Shown piece after piece: positions 8,945 through 17,918 of a DNA stretch of 64,000 nucleotides. How positions within the stretch are numbered: position 1 is the first letter of the stretch; each line of letters starts with the position of its first letter. A program made the position numbers and the translations under genes. The notes beneath the pieces were generated by a model. That model did not search any database. It was not told the DNA's origin and was given only the letters and a program-made list of their open reading frames with translations. The stretch lies in the NCBI GenBank assembly GCA_009782215.1, contig WRKO01000004.1:1-64000 (forward strand), written 5' to 3'. The DNA comes from Oscillospiraceae bacterium. GTDB lineage: Bacteria; Bacillota; Clostridia; Oscillospirales; UBA929.

Positions 8945-9658
8945 ATGGATTATATCGTGCTTATTTGCGACGACGACGAGGATATTCTATCGGCGCTTCA
9001 GATATACCTGAACCAAGATGGCTACAAGGTCATCCGCGCCAAAAACGGCCTTGAAGCCGTCCATGCCGTGGAGCGTGAAACTGTACATTTGGTTCTGCTT
9101 GATGTGATGATGCCGGAGATGGACGGCATACAGGCGGCGGTCAAAATCCGTGAAACCCACAATGTGCCGATTATATTTCTCAGCGCGAAAAGTGAAGATA
9201 CAGACCGTATCCTCGGCTTAAATATGGGCGGCGACGATTACATCACAAAACCCTTTAACCCTGTGGAATTGATGGCGCGTGTCCGGGCGGCTTTGCGCCG
9301 TTACGCAAGGCTTGGCGGCTTGTCAGAAATCTCACAGACGGAAAACGGGAAGGACATATATCAGACTGGCGGCCTGATTCTTGACGATAACCAAAAGCGC
9401 GTGACGGTTGACGGCGAGGACGCGGTATTGACCGCCCTTGAGTATAACATACTGAAACTGCTGATGACCAACATGGAGCGCGTGTTTTCATCAGCGCAAA
9501 TTTATGAGGCGGTTTGGGACGAACCGGCGTTTTATGTGTCCAAAACTGTGTCGGTACATATACGGCATATACGTGAAAAAATCGAAATCAATCCCAAAGA
9601 GCCGCAATATTTGAAGGTCATTTATGGTTTGGGATATAAGGTGGTGAAGCTGGCATGA
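8945..9658 (+). CDS. OmpR-family response regulator (VanR-like)
   Basis: 237 residues. The receiver domain (1-120) has acidic DDDED at the start, phospho-acceptor Asp53 in LLDVMMPEMDG, and the KPF lysine. A winged-helix DNA-binding domain follows (about 135-235, ALEYNILKLLMTNMERVFS...VSVHIRHIREKIE). It probably controls the upstream carboxypeptidase and itself. Its stop overlaps the start of the kinase gene (ATGA), the usual arrangement for a cognate pair. Confidence 0.93.
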   Translation: MDYIVLICDDDEDILSALQIYLNQDGYKVIRAKNGLEAVHAVERETVHLVLLDVMMPEMDGIQAAVKIRETHNVPIIFLSAKSEDTDRILGLNMGGDDYITKPFNPVELMARVRAALRRYARLGGLSEISQTENGKDIYQTGGLILDDNQKRVTVDGEDAVLTALEYNILKLLMTNMERVFSSAQIYEAVWDEPAFYVSKTVSVHIRHIREKIEINPKEPQYLKVIYGLGYKVVKLA

Positions 9659-11040
9659 GCAAGGCCATACGCTCTCCGATGACGAAACTGGCCTTGCTGA
9701 TTGCCGGGTATATAACCGCGCTGTCGGTTGCCTGTGAGTTTCACACGATGTTTTACGACCATATAGAAAGGGCTTTAGGGAATTGGTTCAAAATGCCGGC
9801 GGCCGCCGCGCTTCCGCTCTTCGCGGCTTGCTCAGGCGTACTTGGCGTTTCTGTCTGGAAATCCGAAAGACGTCCCCGCGTATGGCATAAAATTGATTTT
9901 TCCCTGCTGTCCGTTCTGGTCTTATGCACCGTCATTTACGGCACATACTACACCCTGCGCGACCATATAGAGACACAGGTTCTGCTGCTGTCAATCGGCG
10001 TTTATGTGATTGTCATGACTTATTTCATGGAAACCGCAGCCCGTTTACGCGACAGAACGATGAAAGACTCTCTGTATTGGGTTCGATTTTTCAAGCAGTA
10101 TCCAATATGGAGTCCGATAGGGCTGCTGATGGCGCTGCTGCTGTCCGGGAATCTTCTGTGCCTGTATATGTGGCTGCCGCTGAACGCAATCCGTGGTTTG
10201 TATCAGGAAACAACCCCGCATTTAAGCGGCGAAGTAATTGGTGTGTACAGAGACAGGTTGGATATATCCGTGGCCTTGCTTTTGCTTTTCGTGCTGATTG
10301 GACTGACATATTTCTGCGCTTTTGTGTTATCACTGTCCGCCCGGTATGAAAAAGCAAACGCCGAAAAAATCCGGGCGGAGCGGTTCAAGGCAGAATTGAT
10401 CACCAACGTGTCCCATGACATCCGAACGCCGCTCACTTCGATTATAAACTATGTAGATTTGCTAAAAGCCTTGCCCGTGGAACATGAATCTTTTACGGAA
10501 TATGTGAATGTACTGGACAAAAAATCTACCCGTCTGAAAATGCTCATTAACGATTTAATGGAAGCGTCAAAGGCGGCTACAGGCAACATGGCGGTGAATC
10601 TGCGAGAGATTGAATTGTCTGAAATCGTCGGGCAAATTGCCGGAGAGTTTGAGGAACCATTCACCGAACGCGGCTTGACGCTTGTACTGCGTCAGCCCGA
10701 ACAATCCGTGTTCATACAAGCAGATAGCGGACATTTGTGGAGGGTATTTGAAAATTTATTTGGCAATGCGGCTAAATACGCTTTGACTGGAACTCGCGTG
10801 TTTGCGGAGATTGTCTTGCGAGATAGCGGGGCTGTGTTTTCAATCAAGAATACGTCACTGAACCCCATTGAAATATCCGGGGATGCGCTCACCGAACAAT
10901 TTATGCGTGGCGACCGCGCCCGGCAAACCGAGGGAAGCGGTCTGGGGCTGTATATTGCCAAAAGCCTTGTGGAACTGATGGGAGCGAGTTTTGCGGTAAG
11001 CACGTCGGGTGATTTATTTGAGGTGGGAATCATGTTTTGA
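9655..11040 (+). CDS. Sensor histidine kinase (VanS-like), cognate of the preceding regulator
   Basis: 461 residues. The N-terminal half has several hydrophobic helices (about 10-30, 40-60, 80-100, 105-125, 155-175, 205-230), more than the two of classical VanS. Then comes the HisKA box NVSHDIRTPLTS with His254, and an HATPase domain with N box FENLFGNAAKY and G box GSGLGLYIAKS. The membrane part is the likely sensor; its signal cannot be told from sequence. It overlaps the response regulator gene by 4 bp. Confidence 0.9.
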   Translation: MSKAIRSPMTKLALLIAGYITALSVACEFHTMFYDHIERALGNWFKMPAAAALPLFAACSGVLGVSVWKSERRPRVWHKIDFSLLSVLVLCTVIYGTYYTLRDHIETQVLLLSIGVYVIVMTYFMETAARLRDRTMKDSLYWVRFFKQYPIWSPIGLLMALLLSGNLLCLYMWLPLNAIRGLYQETTPHLSGEVIGVYRDRLDISVALLLLFVLIGLTYFCAFVLSLSARYEKANAEKIRAERFKAELITNVSHDIRTPLTSIINYVDLLKALPVEHESFTEYVNVLDKKSTRLKMLINDLMEASKAATGNMAVNLREIELSEIVGQIAGEFEEPFTERGLTLVLRQPEQSVFIQADSGHLWRVFENLFGNAAKYALTGTRVFAEIVLRDSGAVFSIKNTSLNPIEISGDALTEQFMRGDRARQTEGSGLGLYIAKSLVELMGASFAVSTSGDLFEVGIMF

Positions 11041-11081
11041 TCGTCAATATTTTTTGAATTCTAAACGCTTTTCCGGCATGG

Positions 11082-11165
11082 TATAATTTCCCCGGAAAAA
11101 GGGCATCCTTTCATGGAAACGCTTCGCCGCCGTATGCGGGGAGCGTAAGAGGAGGATGTTTTTTC
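11082..11165 (+). promoter_or_regulatory. TATAAT box followed by a structured leader with terminator-like stem covering the ribosome site
   Basis: TATAAT is at 11082-11087. The leader then folds on paper as nested stems: GCATCCT (11103-11109) with AGGATG (11153-11158), ACGCT (11119-11123) with AGCGT (11142-11146), and CCGC (11127-11130) with GCGG (11136-11139). Six T's follow (11159-11164), and the ATG is at 11166. The ribosome site GAGGAGG lies inside the outer stem. The structure could therefore stop transcription and hide the ribosome site together. I do not recognise a known riboswitch class. Confidence 0.5.
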
Positions 11166-11528
11166 ATGCTTAAAGCAAGAATCATTGCCGTCATAGCCGC
11201 ACTGACGCTGTCGGGGGCGGTTCTCACGGCGCTGGCGCTGTCCGTCCCCGACGCGCCGGCTTACAGCACGCCGCCCGTCATTGAACTGCCTCCCGCGCTC
11301 CCGTCCGAACCGGAGAAGCCCGCGGTCAGCCCGGTAAACGGGTTTTGGATTTGCGAGCTTGACGGCTATGCCGCCGTCTTTCACAACGCCGACCGCACCG
11401 TCCCCGTCGAGACGACCGGCATCGCCATCCGCTCCCTGCGGATGGCCGATCAGGTATTGCTGCGGGAGGGCGTATTTTTTGAGGACTATATGGATGTGGT
11501 GATGTTTCTCGAAGACTTTGAGCCGTAA
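11166..11528 (+). CDS. Small anchored protein with BofC-like C-terminal domain
   Basis: 120 residues: an N-terminal membrane anchor or signal (about 5-27), a Pro-rich linker, then a compact domain. Its pattern (GYAAVFHN...PVETTGIAIRSLRMAD...LREGVFFEDYMDVVMFLEDFE) resembles the C-terminal domain of BofC-like proteins of spore formers. The assignment is by pattern only; function unknown. It sits outside the cytoplasmic membrane. The stop TAA shares its last A with the tepA start (TAATG), so the two were one operon before tepA was split. Confidence 0.6.
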   Translation: MLKARIIAVIAALTLSGAVLTALALSVPDAPAYSTPPVIELPPALPSEPEKPAVSPVNGFWICELDGYAAVFHNADRTVPVETTGIAIRSLRMADQVLLREGVFFEDYMDVVMFLEDFEP

Positions 11529-11698
11529 TGATGGACGAGAGCTTCGGATTTCCTGATGAAACAGGCTTTGGCGAACAGGAGCGGGCGTCCGTTTTGGAGT
11601 TGGGCGCCGTCACGGCGCAGGGAGCGAAAACGGCCATTCACTGTCTTACAATCGTAGGGCAGGTCGTAATTACAGACAGTGACTATACCCGCCAGTGA
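11528..11698 (+). pseudogene. tepA: tepA 5' fragment, interrupted by the integrated element
   Basis: The ATG at 11528 opens a frame whose codons 36-46 (AIHCLTIVGQV) are the conserved beginning of the TepA/ClpP-like domain. At codon 46 the frame crosses into the element and ends after ten foreign codons (56 aa in all). The rest of the domain starts 7.25 kb away at 18915. Joining codon 46 to the sequence after 18914 gives uninterrupted IVGQV-EGHQLLP, as in intact TepA. Full length would be about 229 residues. As it stands the fragment has no catalytic part. Confidence 0.9.
11636..11683. other. attL: left junction of the integrated element
   Basis: Chromosomal half-site ATTCACTGTCT (11636-11646) plus 10 nt, the shared core GGGCAGGT (11657-11664), then the element arm TCGTAATTACAGACAGTG (11664-11681). 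The recombinase stop codon is at 11683-11685, immediately beside the arm. See attR for the partner. Confidence 0.9.
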
Positions 11699-13272
11699 AT
11701 TTCCATGTCAAAGTCCTTTGTATTTCGGTCCCGCTCTCCGATTCGGATGGATTCCACGAAGGCGTTGACAATGTCTCTGTTCAGCTCCGTGAAGTTCTGA
11801 TACCGGGCAATGGTTTGATTGATTTTGGATTCCGTCTCCCGCAAAGAGAAAATCGTTTCCAGACGCGCCTGCAAACGGGCATATTCCTTCATCAGCTCCT
11901 CCTTTTTGACCTTCAGTCGCGACGATATAACGGAAAATTCTTCGCCGGTTATCACCCCGCTCGATTTGTCAACGTAGGAATCGCTCAAGGCGCCGTCTAT
12001 TTTTCTCTGCTCGGCGATGTTTTTGTCTTTTGCTTTTTTGAGCGGGGCAAGCTCTTTGCCGAAATCTCTGCTCTGCCGGGTATGCTTTTCAAGATGCTCA
12101 AAGTCGCAGTACGCTTTAATCAGGTTTTGGATTTTACCTGACATTTCTTCGACCAGCGCGTCATATTTTACCATAGCGCAGTTACACAGGACAATCCCGG
12201 ACTTCCTGCCCGCGCACCGCAGATACCTCGTGCCCTTGTTGATTTTACCCGAACCGGACAGCACCAGCGCTCTTCCGCAGAGCTTACACTTGACAAGCCC
12301 GGCAAATACGTTGGCGGCCGCGCCGCCTGTGCTGGGGCTTCGGTTGTGCATCCCCCGGCCGGCCTTCATGGCCTGAGCACGGTCATAGTCTGCTTTGCTC
12401 ACGATGGCTTCGTGCGTGCCTTCCACAACGACCCATTCGCCGGGAGGCTTTTCTTTGACGGATTTTGACTTGTAGGTGGGCTTCCCATAGCGGCACTGAA
12501 CCAGAGTCCCGGTATAATTGGGGTTTCGCGTGATGTGCCAAACCGTGTGGTCGCTCCATCTCAGGTTTTCCGCGTCCGCGCCGCTCCGGTTGGTCGCGTA
12601 TCCTTTGACGGCCCGGTATTTGCTTGGACACGGGACGCCTTCATCATTCAGCAGGTTGGCAATGGCTTTGTTACCGTAGCCGGCAAGATACAAGTCAAAT
12701 ATCCTCTTCACAACGGAGGCTGCGTCCGGGTCGACGGCGAGCCTGTGGCTGTTCTGCGAATCCTTTATGTAGCCGTAGGGGGCAAAAGCTCCGGTAAACT
12801 GTCCTTGCTTTTTTTTGTGGGTCATTACGGAGCGGATGTTTTCCGAGAGGTCTTCCAGATACCATTGATTGACAAGCGAATTGATTTGTATGTTCTTTCG
12901 GCTCCCCTTCTGCGCGCTGTCGGCATAGTCTTGCAGGCTGATGAAGCGAACGCCCCACTCGATGAAAAGCCCGTTGATATATGTTTCTACAAGCGAAACG
13001 TCTCTGGCAAATCTTGACAGAGATTTACAGAGGACGACGTTGAACTTGCCGTCCTCTGCGTCCGCGAGCATTTGATTGAAAGCCGGACGAGCCGCGTCGG
13101 AGCCGGAATAATCTTCGTCCGAATAGACCTTGTAAATGTCCCAATCGCGCTCCCGCGCATATTCTACGAGCATATCGCGCTGGTTGATGATGCTTTCGCT
13201 GTCTGCTTCCCGCTTGTCCCGGTCTTCCTCCGACAGCCTTATATAAATCGCCGCGTTAGGCATTATGGTCAC
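11683..13272 (-). CDS. Large serine recombinase (integrase of the tepA element)
   Basis: 529 residues. The N-terminal resolvase domain (about 5-150) has the catalytic serine in YIRLSEED (residue about 14) and the arginines of the SRFARD block. The recombinase domain (about 165-290) has PYGYI, the VDP and KRIFDLY blocks, and NPNYTGTLV. A zinc ribbon follows (CKLCGRAL ... CAGRKSGIVLCNC), then a long coiled coil (about 385-500) typical of integrases that use attP/attB. The catalytic mechanism is a 2-bp staggered cut with serine-DNA linkage. It points toward attL and ends 2 bp from the attP arm. It is the only mobility gene in the element. Confidence 0.95.
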   Translation of the reverse strand: MTIMPNAAIYIRLSEEDRDKREADSESIINQRDMLVEYARERDWDIYKVYSDEDYSGSDAARPAFNQMLADAEDGKFNVVLCKSLSRFARDVSLVETYINGLFIEWGVRFISLQDYADSAQKGSRKNIQINSLVNQWYLEDLSENIRSVMTHKKKQGQFTGAFAPYGYIKDSQNSHRLAVDPDAASVVKRIFDLYLAGYGNKAIANLLNDEGVPCPSKYRAVKGYATNRSGADAENLRWSDHTVWHITRNPNYTGTLVQCRYGKPTYKSKSVKEKPPGEWVVVEGTHEAIVSKADYDRAQAMKAGRGMHNRSPSTGGAAANVFAGLVKCKLCGRALVLSGSGKINKGTRYLRCAGRKSGIVLCNCAMVKYDALVEEMSGKIQNLIKAYCDFEHLEKHTRQSRDFGKELAPLKKAKDKNIAEQRKIDGALSDSYVDKSSGVITGEEFSVISSRLKVKKEELMKEYARLQARLETIFSLRETESKINQTIARYQNFTELNRDIVNAFVESIRIGERDRNTKDFDMEIHWRV

Positions 13273-13329
13273 TCCGTTCAGCGTTTGATTTGATTATACC
13301 ATAGCCGGACGGCGATTTCATTGCCAATG

Positions 13330-13461
13330 TCATCCGGTTTGCAACGGCCGGCGGGCCTTGGATTCCCCGCGTCTGACGGCTTCATATTGTATGAGGATTC
13401 CCGTGACGGCCTTCCGCCGTTCCTCCTCTGACTCCGCCTTAAACACTTCAACGACCCTCAT
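13330..13461 (-). CDS. 43-residue protein preceding the recombinase
   Basis: It begins MRVVEVFKAESEEERRKA. The ATG at 13461 has an excellent ribosome site (GGAGGTGAGCGA). An in-frame ATG 75 nt upstream lacks one. Short ORFs of this kind, starting with a V-x-VFK-type strand, often stand just before serine recombinases in Firmicutes elements; that is recollection, not a search. It is mostly charged, with no membrane segment. It lies 57 bp upstream of the recombinase on the same strand, so the two are probably co-transcribed. It could be a directionality or accessory factor. Confidence 0.65.
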   Translation of the reverse strand: MRVVEVFKAESEEERRKAVTGILIQYEAVRRGESKARRPLQTG

Positions 13462-13616
13462 TCGCTCACCTCCGTTATCATTCCTAGTTTTTCCATATTC
13501 GCGCCTTTTATTCTCAATATCCCTATTTTCACTCAATCGCTATGAACTTAAAAATCAGCGCCGATATTCCATATTTCGCCAATTTAATTACAAAACCAAT
13601 AAATACGTTTAAGTTC

Positions 13617-13646
13617 TTGACAGAAAGACGACGCATATGATAGAAT
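13617..13646 (+). promoter_or_regulatory. Promoter for the element's hybrid kinase
   Basis: TTGACA (13617-13622), 18 bp, TAGAAT (13641-13646). Immediately upstream, TTTAAGTTC (13608-13616) is the inverse of GAACTTAAA at about 13544-13552; this pair could be an operator. The stretch 13540-13620 is clearly richer in A+T than the flanking chromosome. Confidence 0.7.
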
Positions 13647-13730
13647 ACACACGCCGCAAAAGGTTCACATTCTTTAGTGCCGACAGTATATATCCGGCTT
13701 TGCAAATTTATGGAACAGGGGCAATGGGAT

Positions 13731-16700
13731 ATGTCAAGCTTAGATACCGTGAAAAGTACCCGGAAACTGTTGGACGAGTTGGAGCTTCTTGTCAGCGCCG
13801 CCGAAGCGAGCGACTATACCTTTTCACTCAGCACCGAAGGCCTGTCCGATGAGGAAGCAAAGATTGTGCTTTTGCTTAAAAAGGCACTGAGCAAGTACCG
13901 CGCAGAGCTTCAGTATGACGCCATGAGATACAAGCTGACATGCAAATCCATGGGCATGGTTATGTGGGATATGGACGTGGTGGACGGCGACCCCTTAAAC
14001 CCCAAGAATCAAATCACTTGGTCGCAGGAGCTGCGCCATGCTCTGGGCTTTTCAGACGAAACCGATTTCCCGAACGTATTTGCCAGTTGGATTGACCGGC
14101 TGCACCCCGAGGACAAAGACCGCGCGGTTCAGTTCTGCGTCGACCATATTCTCAACCGCACCGGCGGCAAGGAAAACGAAGCCGTAGACCTAGAGTTCCG
14201 CGTGATGCATAAAAACGGGGAATACAGGCATTTTCTCGCGTTTGGCGCCACGCTGAGAGACAAAGACGGAACGCCGCTCAAGGAAGCCGGCTCTTGGCTG
14301 GATATAACCGAACGCAAAAAGATGGAGCGTCAAATCGTTGATATGAACGAGAGCTTGACGCTCATTCTCGACTCAATGTCCGCGGGTATCGTCGTCGTCC
14401 GTTTGGAAGACAGCATGGTGCTTTACGCCAACAAGGTGTCTATGGATGTTTTCGGCTGCGAGGATTTTGAGCGGGACGTAGCCGGCAAGAGCGTCTATAA
14501 CCTTATGCCCGAGACGCAGCCGGACGGTCGGTCAACCTTTGATATGGCGACTGAGTTTCTTACGCTGGACAGAGTCCCCACGGATTTTCAATGCTATAAG
14601 CTCAGCGGGGAGCTGTTCACAGCCCGTATTACCTCATGCAATATTACATACAAGGGAAAGCTGTCCGCCCTTGCCATCGTCGAGGATGTTACCCTGCAAA
14701 AGCAGTTGGAAAAACGGAATGAGCGCCGTCAGTTTATGAACGATACGCTTAACAAAGCTTCCGTCGTTTTCGTTTCGCGCAATGAGGATTCCTTTGAGGA
14801 TAATATGTCGGCGGGCATATCGGCCATTGCCGGCCTTGCCGATGTTGACCGCCTTTCGGTGTGGAAGAATTTCGACCGGCCCGACGGGATGCACGCGTCG
14901 ATGGTTTACCGCTGGGACAAAGCCTCCGGCGGCACCACCGAGCCTACCCCGGACTTTGCCGACGTCAAGCACGCCGAGTTCGCGCCCAACTGGCAGACGT
15001 CCTTTATTGCCAACCAGACCATTAACGGGCCTTGCACCGCCATGCCCAAGCCCGAATCCGTCATACTCGGGGCATACGGCGTTGCGTCGGTGTTTGTTGT
15101 GCCCGTTTTTGTCAGAAACGATTTTTCCGGCTTTGTATTCTTTGAGGACAGAAAAAACGAGCGTACGTTTGACGACGACTGCGCCTATATGCTGAAAAAC
15201 GCCGCGTTCCTGCTGGTGAGCGCGTTTACGCGCCATGAGGCGGAGATTCATGCCGCCGAGGCGGAAAGCCGGGCAAAGCTCATGCTCGACACCTCCCCCT
15301 TGTGCTGCCAGCTTTGGGATAAGGGCTTTACCAATATAGACTGCAACGAAGCCGCCGTCAGGCTGTACGGCTTTAAGGACAAGCAGGAGTATCTGGACAG
15401 ATTCTTTGAAACGCTTCCCGAGGTGCAGCCGGACGGCAAACGCTCCTCCGATATGGCCGTCGAGGTGCTTACCAAAACCCTTGAGGAAGGAAGCTGCCAC
15501 TTCAACTGTATGCACCGTATGCCAAACGACGGTTCGCTGATGCCCGCCGAGATCAATTTGTACAGGGTCAATTACAAAGGTTCTCACGCCGTTATCGGCT
15601 ATACACGGGATTTGCGCGAGCAAAACAAAATTATGGCGGAGATTGAATACCGCGACACCCTGATGCGCGCCGTAAACAGCGCCGCCGAACTGATGCTCAA
15701 CTCGGATATAGAGCTTTTGGATATACGCCAAAGTATGGGTATATTGGCAAACGCAATGGGCGTGGGGCGCGTTACCCTGTGGAGAAACCACACCATAGGC
15801 GGTAAGCTGCATTGCAGCTTGGAGTACGAGTGGTCGGAAAACATGGCGGAGCGTACCGGCGACCCGCAAACGGTTCGGCTGCCCTTTACCGAAATCCCCC
15901 ACTGGGAAACTATTCTGTCAGCGAGAACGTGCATTAACGCCCACATGAGCGACATTATCTCGTCGCAGGGGGCGCTGGCCCAAAAACTGCTGTCGGAAAT
16001 CCGCTCCATCTTGGCTGTCCCCGTATTTATCAACGACGCTTTTTGGGGCTTTGTGGGCTTTGACGATTTGGTGAACAAGCGGGTATTTACCCAGACTGAG
16101 GAATCGCTGATGAGTTCCGGCAGTCTGCTGATTACCAACGCGATTCTCCGGCAGGAAATGGTCGTCAATATGCGTGATACCTCCGCCCAGTTGGAGACGG
16201 CGCTTCAAGCCGCCAACGAAGCCAACCGGGTGAAGTCTGTTTTCTTGGCGAACATGAGCCACGAGATTCGCACGCCCATGAACAGCATCATGGGGTTTGC
16301 CGAGCTTGCGCGGGATGATGATCTTTCCGGGAAAACCAGAGATTATCTCTTGAAAATATCGGAGAACGCGGATTGGATGCTCCATATCATAAACGATATC
16401 TTAGATATCTCCAAAATTGAATCGGGCAAGATTGTTCTGGACTGCGTCCCCTTCGACGTCCATGAGATTTATGAGCATTGCAAGTCGATGATTATGCCCA
16501 AAGTCGAGGAAAAGGGCTTGGCGCTGTACTGTTATGCCGAACCGTCTGTCGGGAAAAAGCTGCTCGGCGACCCTGTCAGGCTGCGTCAGGTCATCACAAA
16601 CCTCCTTTCCAATGCCGTAAAGTTTACAAATTCCGGCACCATCAAGCTCTTGGCGTCTGTCCTAAGCTCTGATGAAAACAGCGCGTCGATACGTTTTGAG

Positions 16701-17918
16701 GTAAAGGACAGCGGCATCGGCATGAGCGAAGAGATGATTCAAACGATATTCGATCCGTTTGTTCAGGCGGACGACGATACCACGCGGAAATACAGCGGCA
16801 CGGGGCTGGGCCTTGCCATAACCAAAAACCTTGTCGAGCTGATGGGCGGCTCTCTTGAGGTCGTCAGCGCCGTCGGAGTGGGCAGCAAGTTCAGCTTCGA
16901 GATTCTCTTCAGTTTGATTGATACTCCCTTGAAAGTCAAGTCGGAGGAGATGCCGTATAAGGCTCTGGAAAAGCCCGTCTTCAAGGGTGAGGTTCTGATT
17001 TGTGAAGATAACGATATGAATCAGCAGGTGATTTGCGACCATCTTAAAAGAGTTGGGTTTCAAACGGTGGTGGCGCACAACGGGCAGGAAGGGGTGGATA
17101 TTGTCACGGCGCGGATCGAAAAGGGTGAAAAGCCCTTTGATTTGATATTCATGGATATACACATGCCCGTTATGGACGGATTGGAAGCGGCGCTGAAAAT
17201 ATCCGATTTCGGCGTAAAAACGCCTGTGGTGGCGCTGACGGCGAATGTTATGCTCAACAATCTGGAAATGTACAAGACAAGCGGAATGGACGGATATTTG
17301 GGCAAGCCGTTCACAGCGCAGGATTTGTATAAATGCCTGATGAAATATTTTGCCCCGCTGAATTTCTCCGCTGTGAGTCTGGAAAATCTGGAGGCGGACG
17401 ATGAACAGCTCCTGAATATTTTGAGGCTCAATTTTGTCAAGAGCAACCAAACGACATTCAATGATATCGAAAGCGCGATAAGCGCGGGCGATATCAAGCT
17501 GGCGCACAGGCTGGTTCATACGCTGAAAAGCAACGCGGGGAATATCCATGAGAAGACACTGCAAGCCGCCGCCGCCGCCGCGGAGGGGATGCTTAAAGAT
17601 AAAAAGAATCTTCTGAAAGACGGGCAACTGGATATACTCGGCGAAGAACTGAAATCGGCCCTTGAGAAATACGCGCCTATGCTTGCCGCGGACAAGGCGG
17701 CGGACATCGTGGAAATTGCCGATGAAGCGACGATACAGGCGGTGCTTGAACGGCTGGAGTCCATGCTTGTCAATCAGAACATGGAGTGTATGAGGATGGT
17801 CGGCGACGTCCGGGCGATAGCCGGAACGGAGGAATTGGTACGGGAAATGGAGGATTTTGAATTTGAGCGAGCTGTTATTGCTTTGCAAAAATTCAGAAAG
17901 GGGAGAAGTAAAAAATGA
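13731..17918 (+). CDS. Multi-domain hybrid histidine kinase with PAS/GAF sensors, receiver and HPt (element cargo)
   Basis: About 1,395 residues from ATG 13731 (after AGGGG); an in-frame ATG at 13710 is possible but has no ribosome site. There is no signal peptide or membrane helix, so it is a cytoplasmic sensor. Domains by rough residue: PAS (60-195, ending SWLDITERKK), PAS (205-325), GAF (345-485), PAS (500-620), GAF (645-790), HisKA with [15 protein letters not shown] (His about 844), HATPase with NLLSNAVKF and GTGLGLAITKN, receiver with FMDIHMPVMDG (Asp about 1142), and HPt with LVHTLKSNAG (His about 1263). It is a complete His-Asp-His relay. Its stop overlaps the start of the receiver-GGDEF gene (ATGA-type overlap), which is the obvious final acceptor. 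Confidence 0.92.
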   Translation: MSSLDTVKSTRKLLDELELLVSAAEASDYTFSLSTEGLSDEEAKIVLLLKKALSKYRAELQYDAMRYKLTCKSMGMVMWDMDVVDGDPLNPKNQITWSQELRHALGFSDETDFPNVFASWIDRLHPEDKDRAVQFCVDHILNRTGGKENEAVDLEFRVMHKNGEYRHFLAFGATLRDKDGTPLKEAGSWLDITERKKMERQIVDMNESLTLILDSMSAGIVVVRLEDSMVLYANKVSMDVFGCEDFERDVAGKSVYNLMPETQPDGRSTFDMATEFLTLDRVPTDFQCYKLSGELFTARITSCNITYKGKLSALAIVEDVTLQKQLEKRNERRQFMNDTLNKASVVFVSRNEDSFEDNMSAGISAIAGLADVDRLSVWKNFDRPDGMHASMVYRWDKASGGTTEPTPDFADVKHAEFAPNWQTSFIANQTINGPCTAMPKPESVILGAYGVASVFVVPVFVRNDFSGFVFFEDRKNERTFDDDCAYMLKNAAFLLVSAFTRHEAEIHAAEAESRAKLMLDTSPLCCQLWDKGFTNIDCNEAAVRLYGFKDKQEYLDRFFETLPEVQPDGKRSSDMAVEVLTKTLEEGSCHFNCMHRMPNDGSLMPAEINLYRVNYKGSHAVIGYTRDLREQNKIMAEIEYRDTLMRAVNSAAELMLNSDIELLDIRQSMGILANAMGVGRVTLWRNHTIGGKLHCSLEYEWSENMAERTGDPQTVRLPFTEIPHWETILSARTCINAHMSDIISSQGALAQKLLSEIRSILAVPVFINDAFWGFVGFDDLVNKRVFTQTEESLMSSGSLLITNAILRQEMVVNMRDTSAQLETALQAANEANRVKSVFLANMSHEIRTPMNSIMGFAELARDDDLSGKTRDYLLKISENADWMLHIINDILDISKIESGKIVLDCVPFDVHEIYEHCKSMIMPKVEEKGLALYCYAEPSVGKKLLGDPVRLRQVITNLLSNAVKFTNSGTIKLLASVLSSDENSASIRFEVKDSGIGMSEEMIQTIFDPFVQADDDTTRKYSGTGLGLAITKNLVELMGGSLEVVSAVGVGSKFSFEILFSLIDTPLKVKSEEMPYKALEKPVFKGEVLICEDNDMNQQVICDHLKRVGFQTVVAHNGQEGVDIVTARIEKGEKPFDLIFMDIHMPVMDGLEAALKISDFGVKTPVVALTANVMLNNLEMYKTSGMDGYLGKPFTAQDLYKCLMKYFAPLNFSAVSLENLEADDEQLLNILRLNFVKSNQTTFNDIESAISAGDIKLAHRLVHTLKSNAGNIHEKTLQAAAAAAEGMLKDKKNLLKDGQLDILGEELKSALEKYAPMLAADKAADIVEIADEATIQAVLERLESMLVNQNMECMRMVGDVRAIAGTEELVREMEDFEFERAVIALQKFRKGRSKK

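Noticed and set aside
11082-11165. A c-di-GMP riboswitch in the leader, suggested by the nearby cyclase
   Set aside because: The conserved class I or II c-di-GMP aptamer bases are not present; only the stem and T-run can be supported.
14634-15902. A 422-codon minus-strand frame opposite the element's hybrid kinase
   Set aside because: The plus strand has clear PAS and GAF domains throughout; the minus frame has no start signals.
16662-17888. A 408-codon minus-strand frame opposite the HATPase, receiver and HPt part
   Set aside because: Shadow of a well-defined plus-strand gene.
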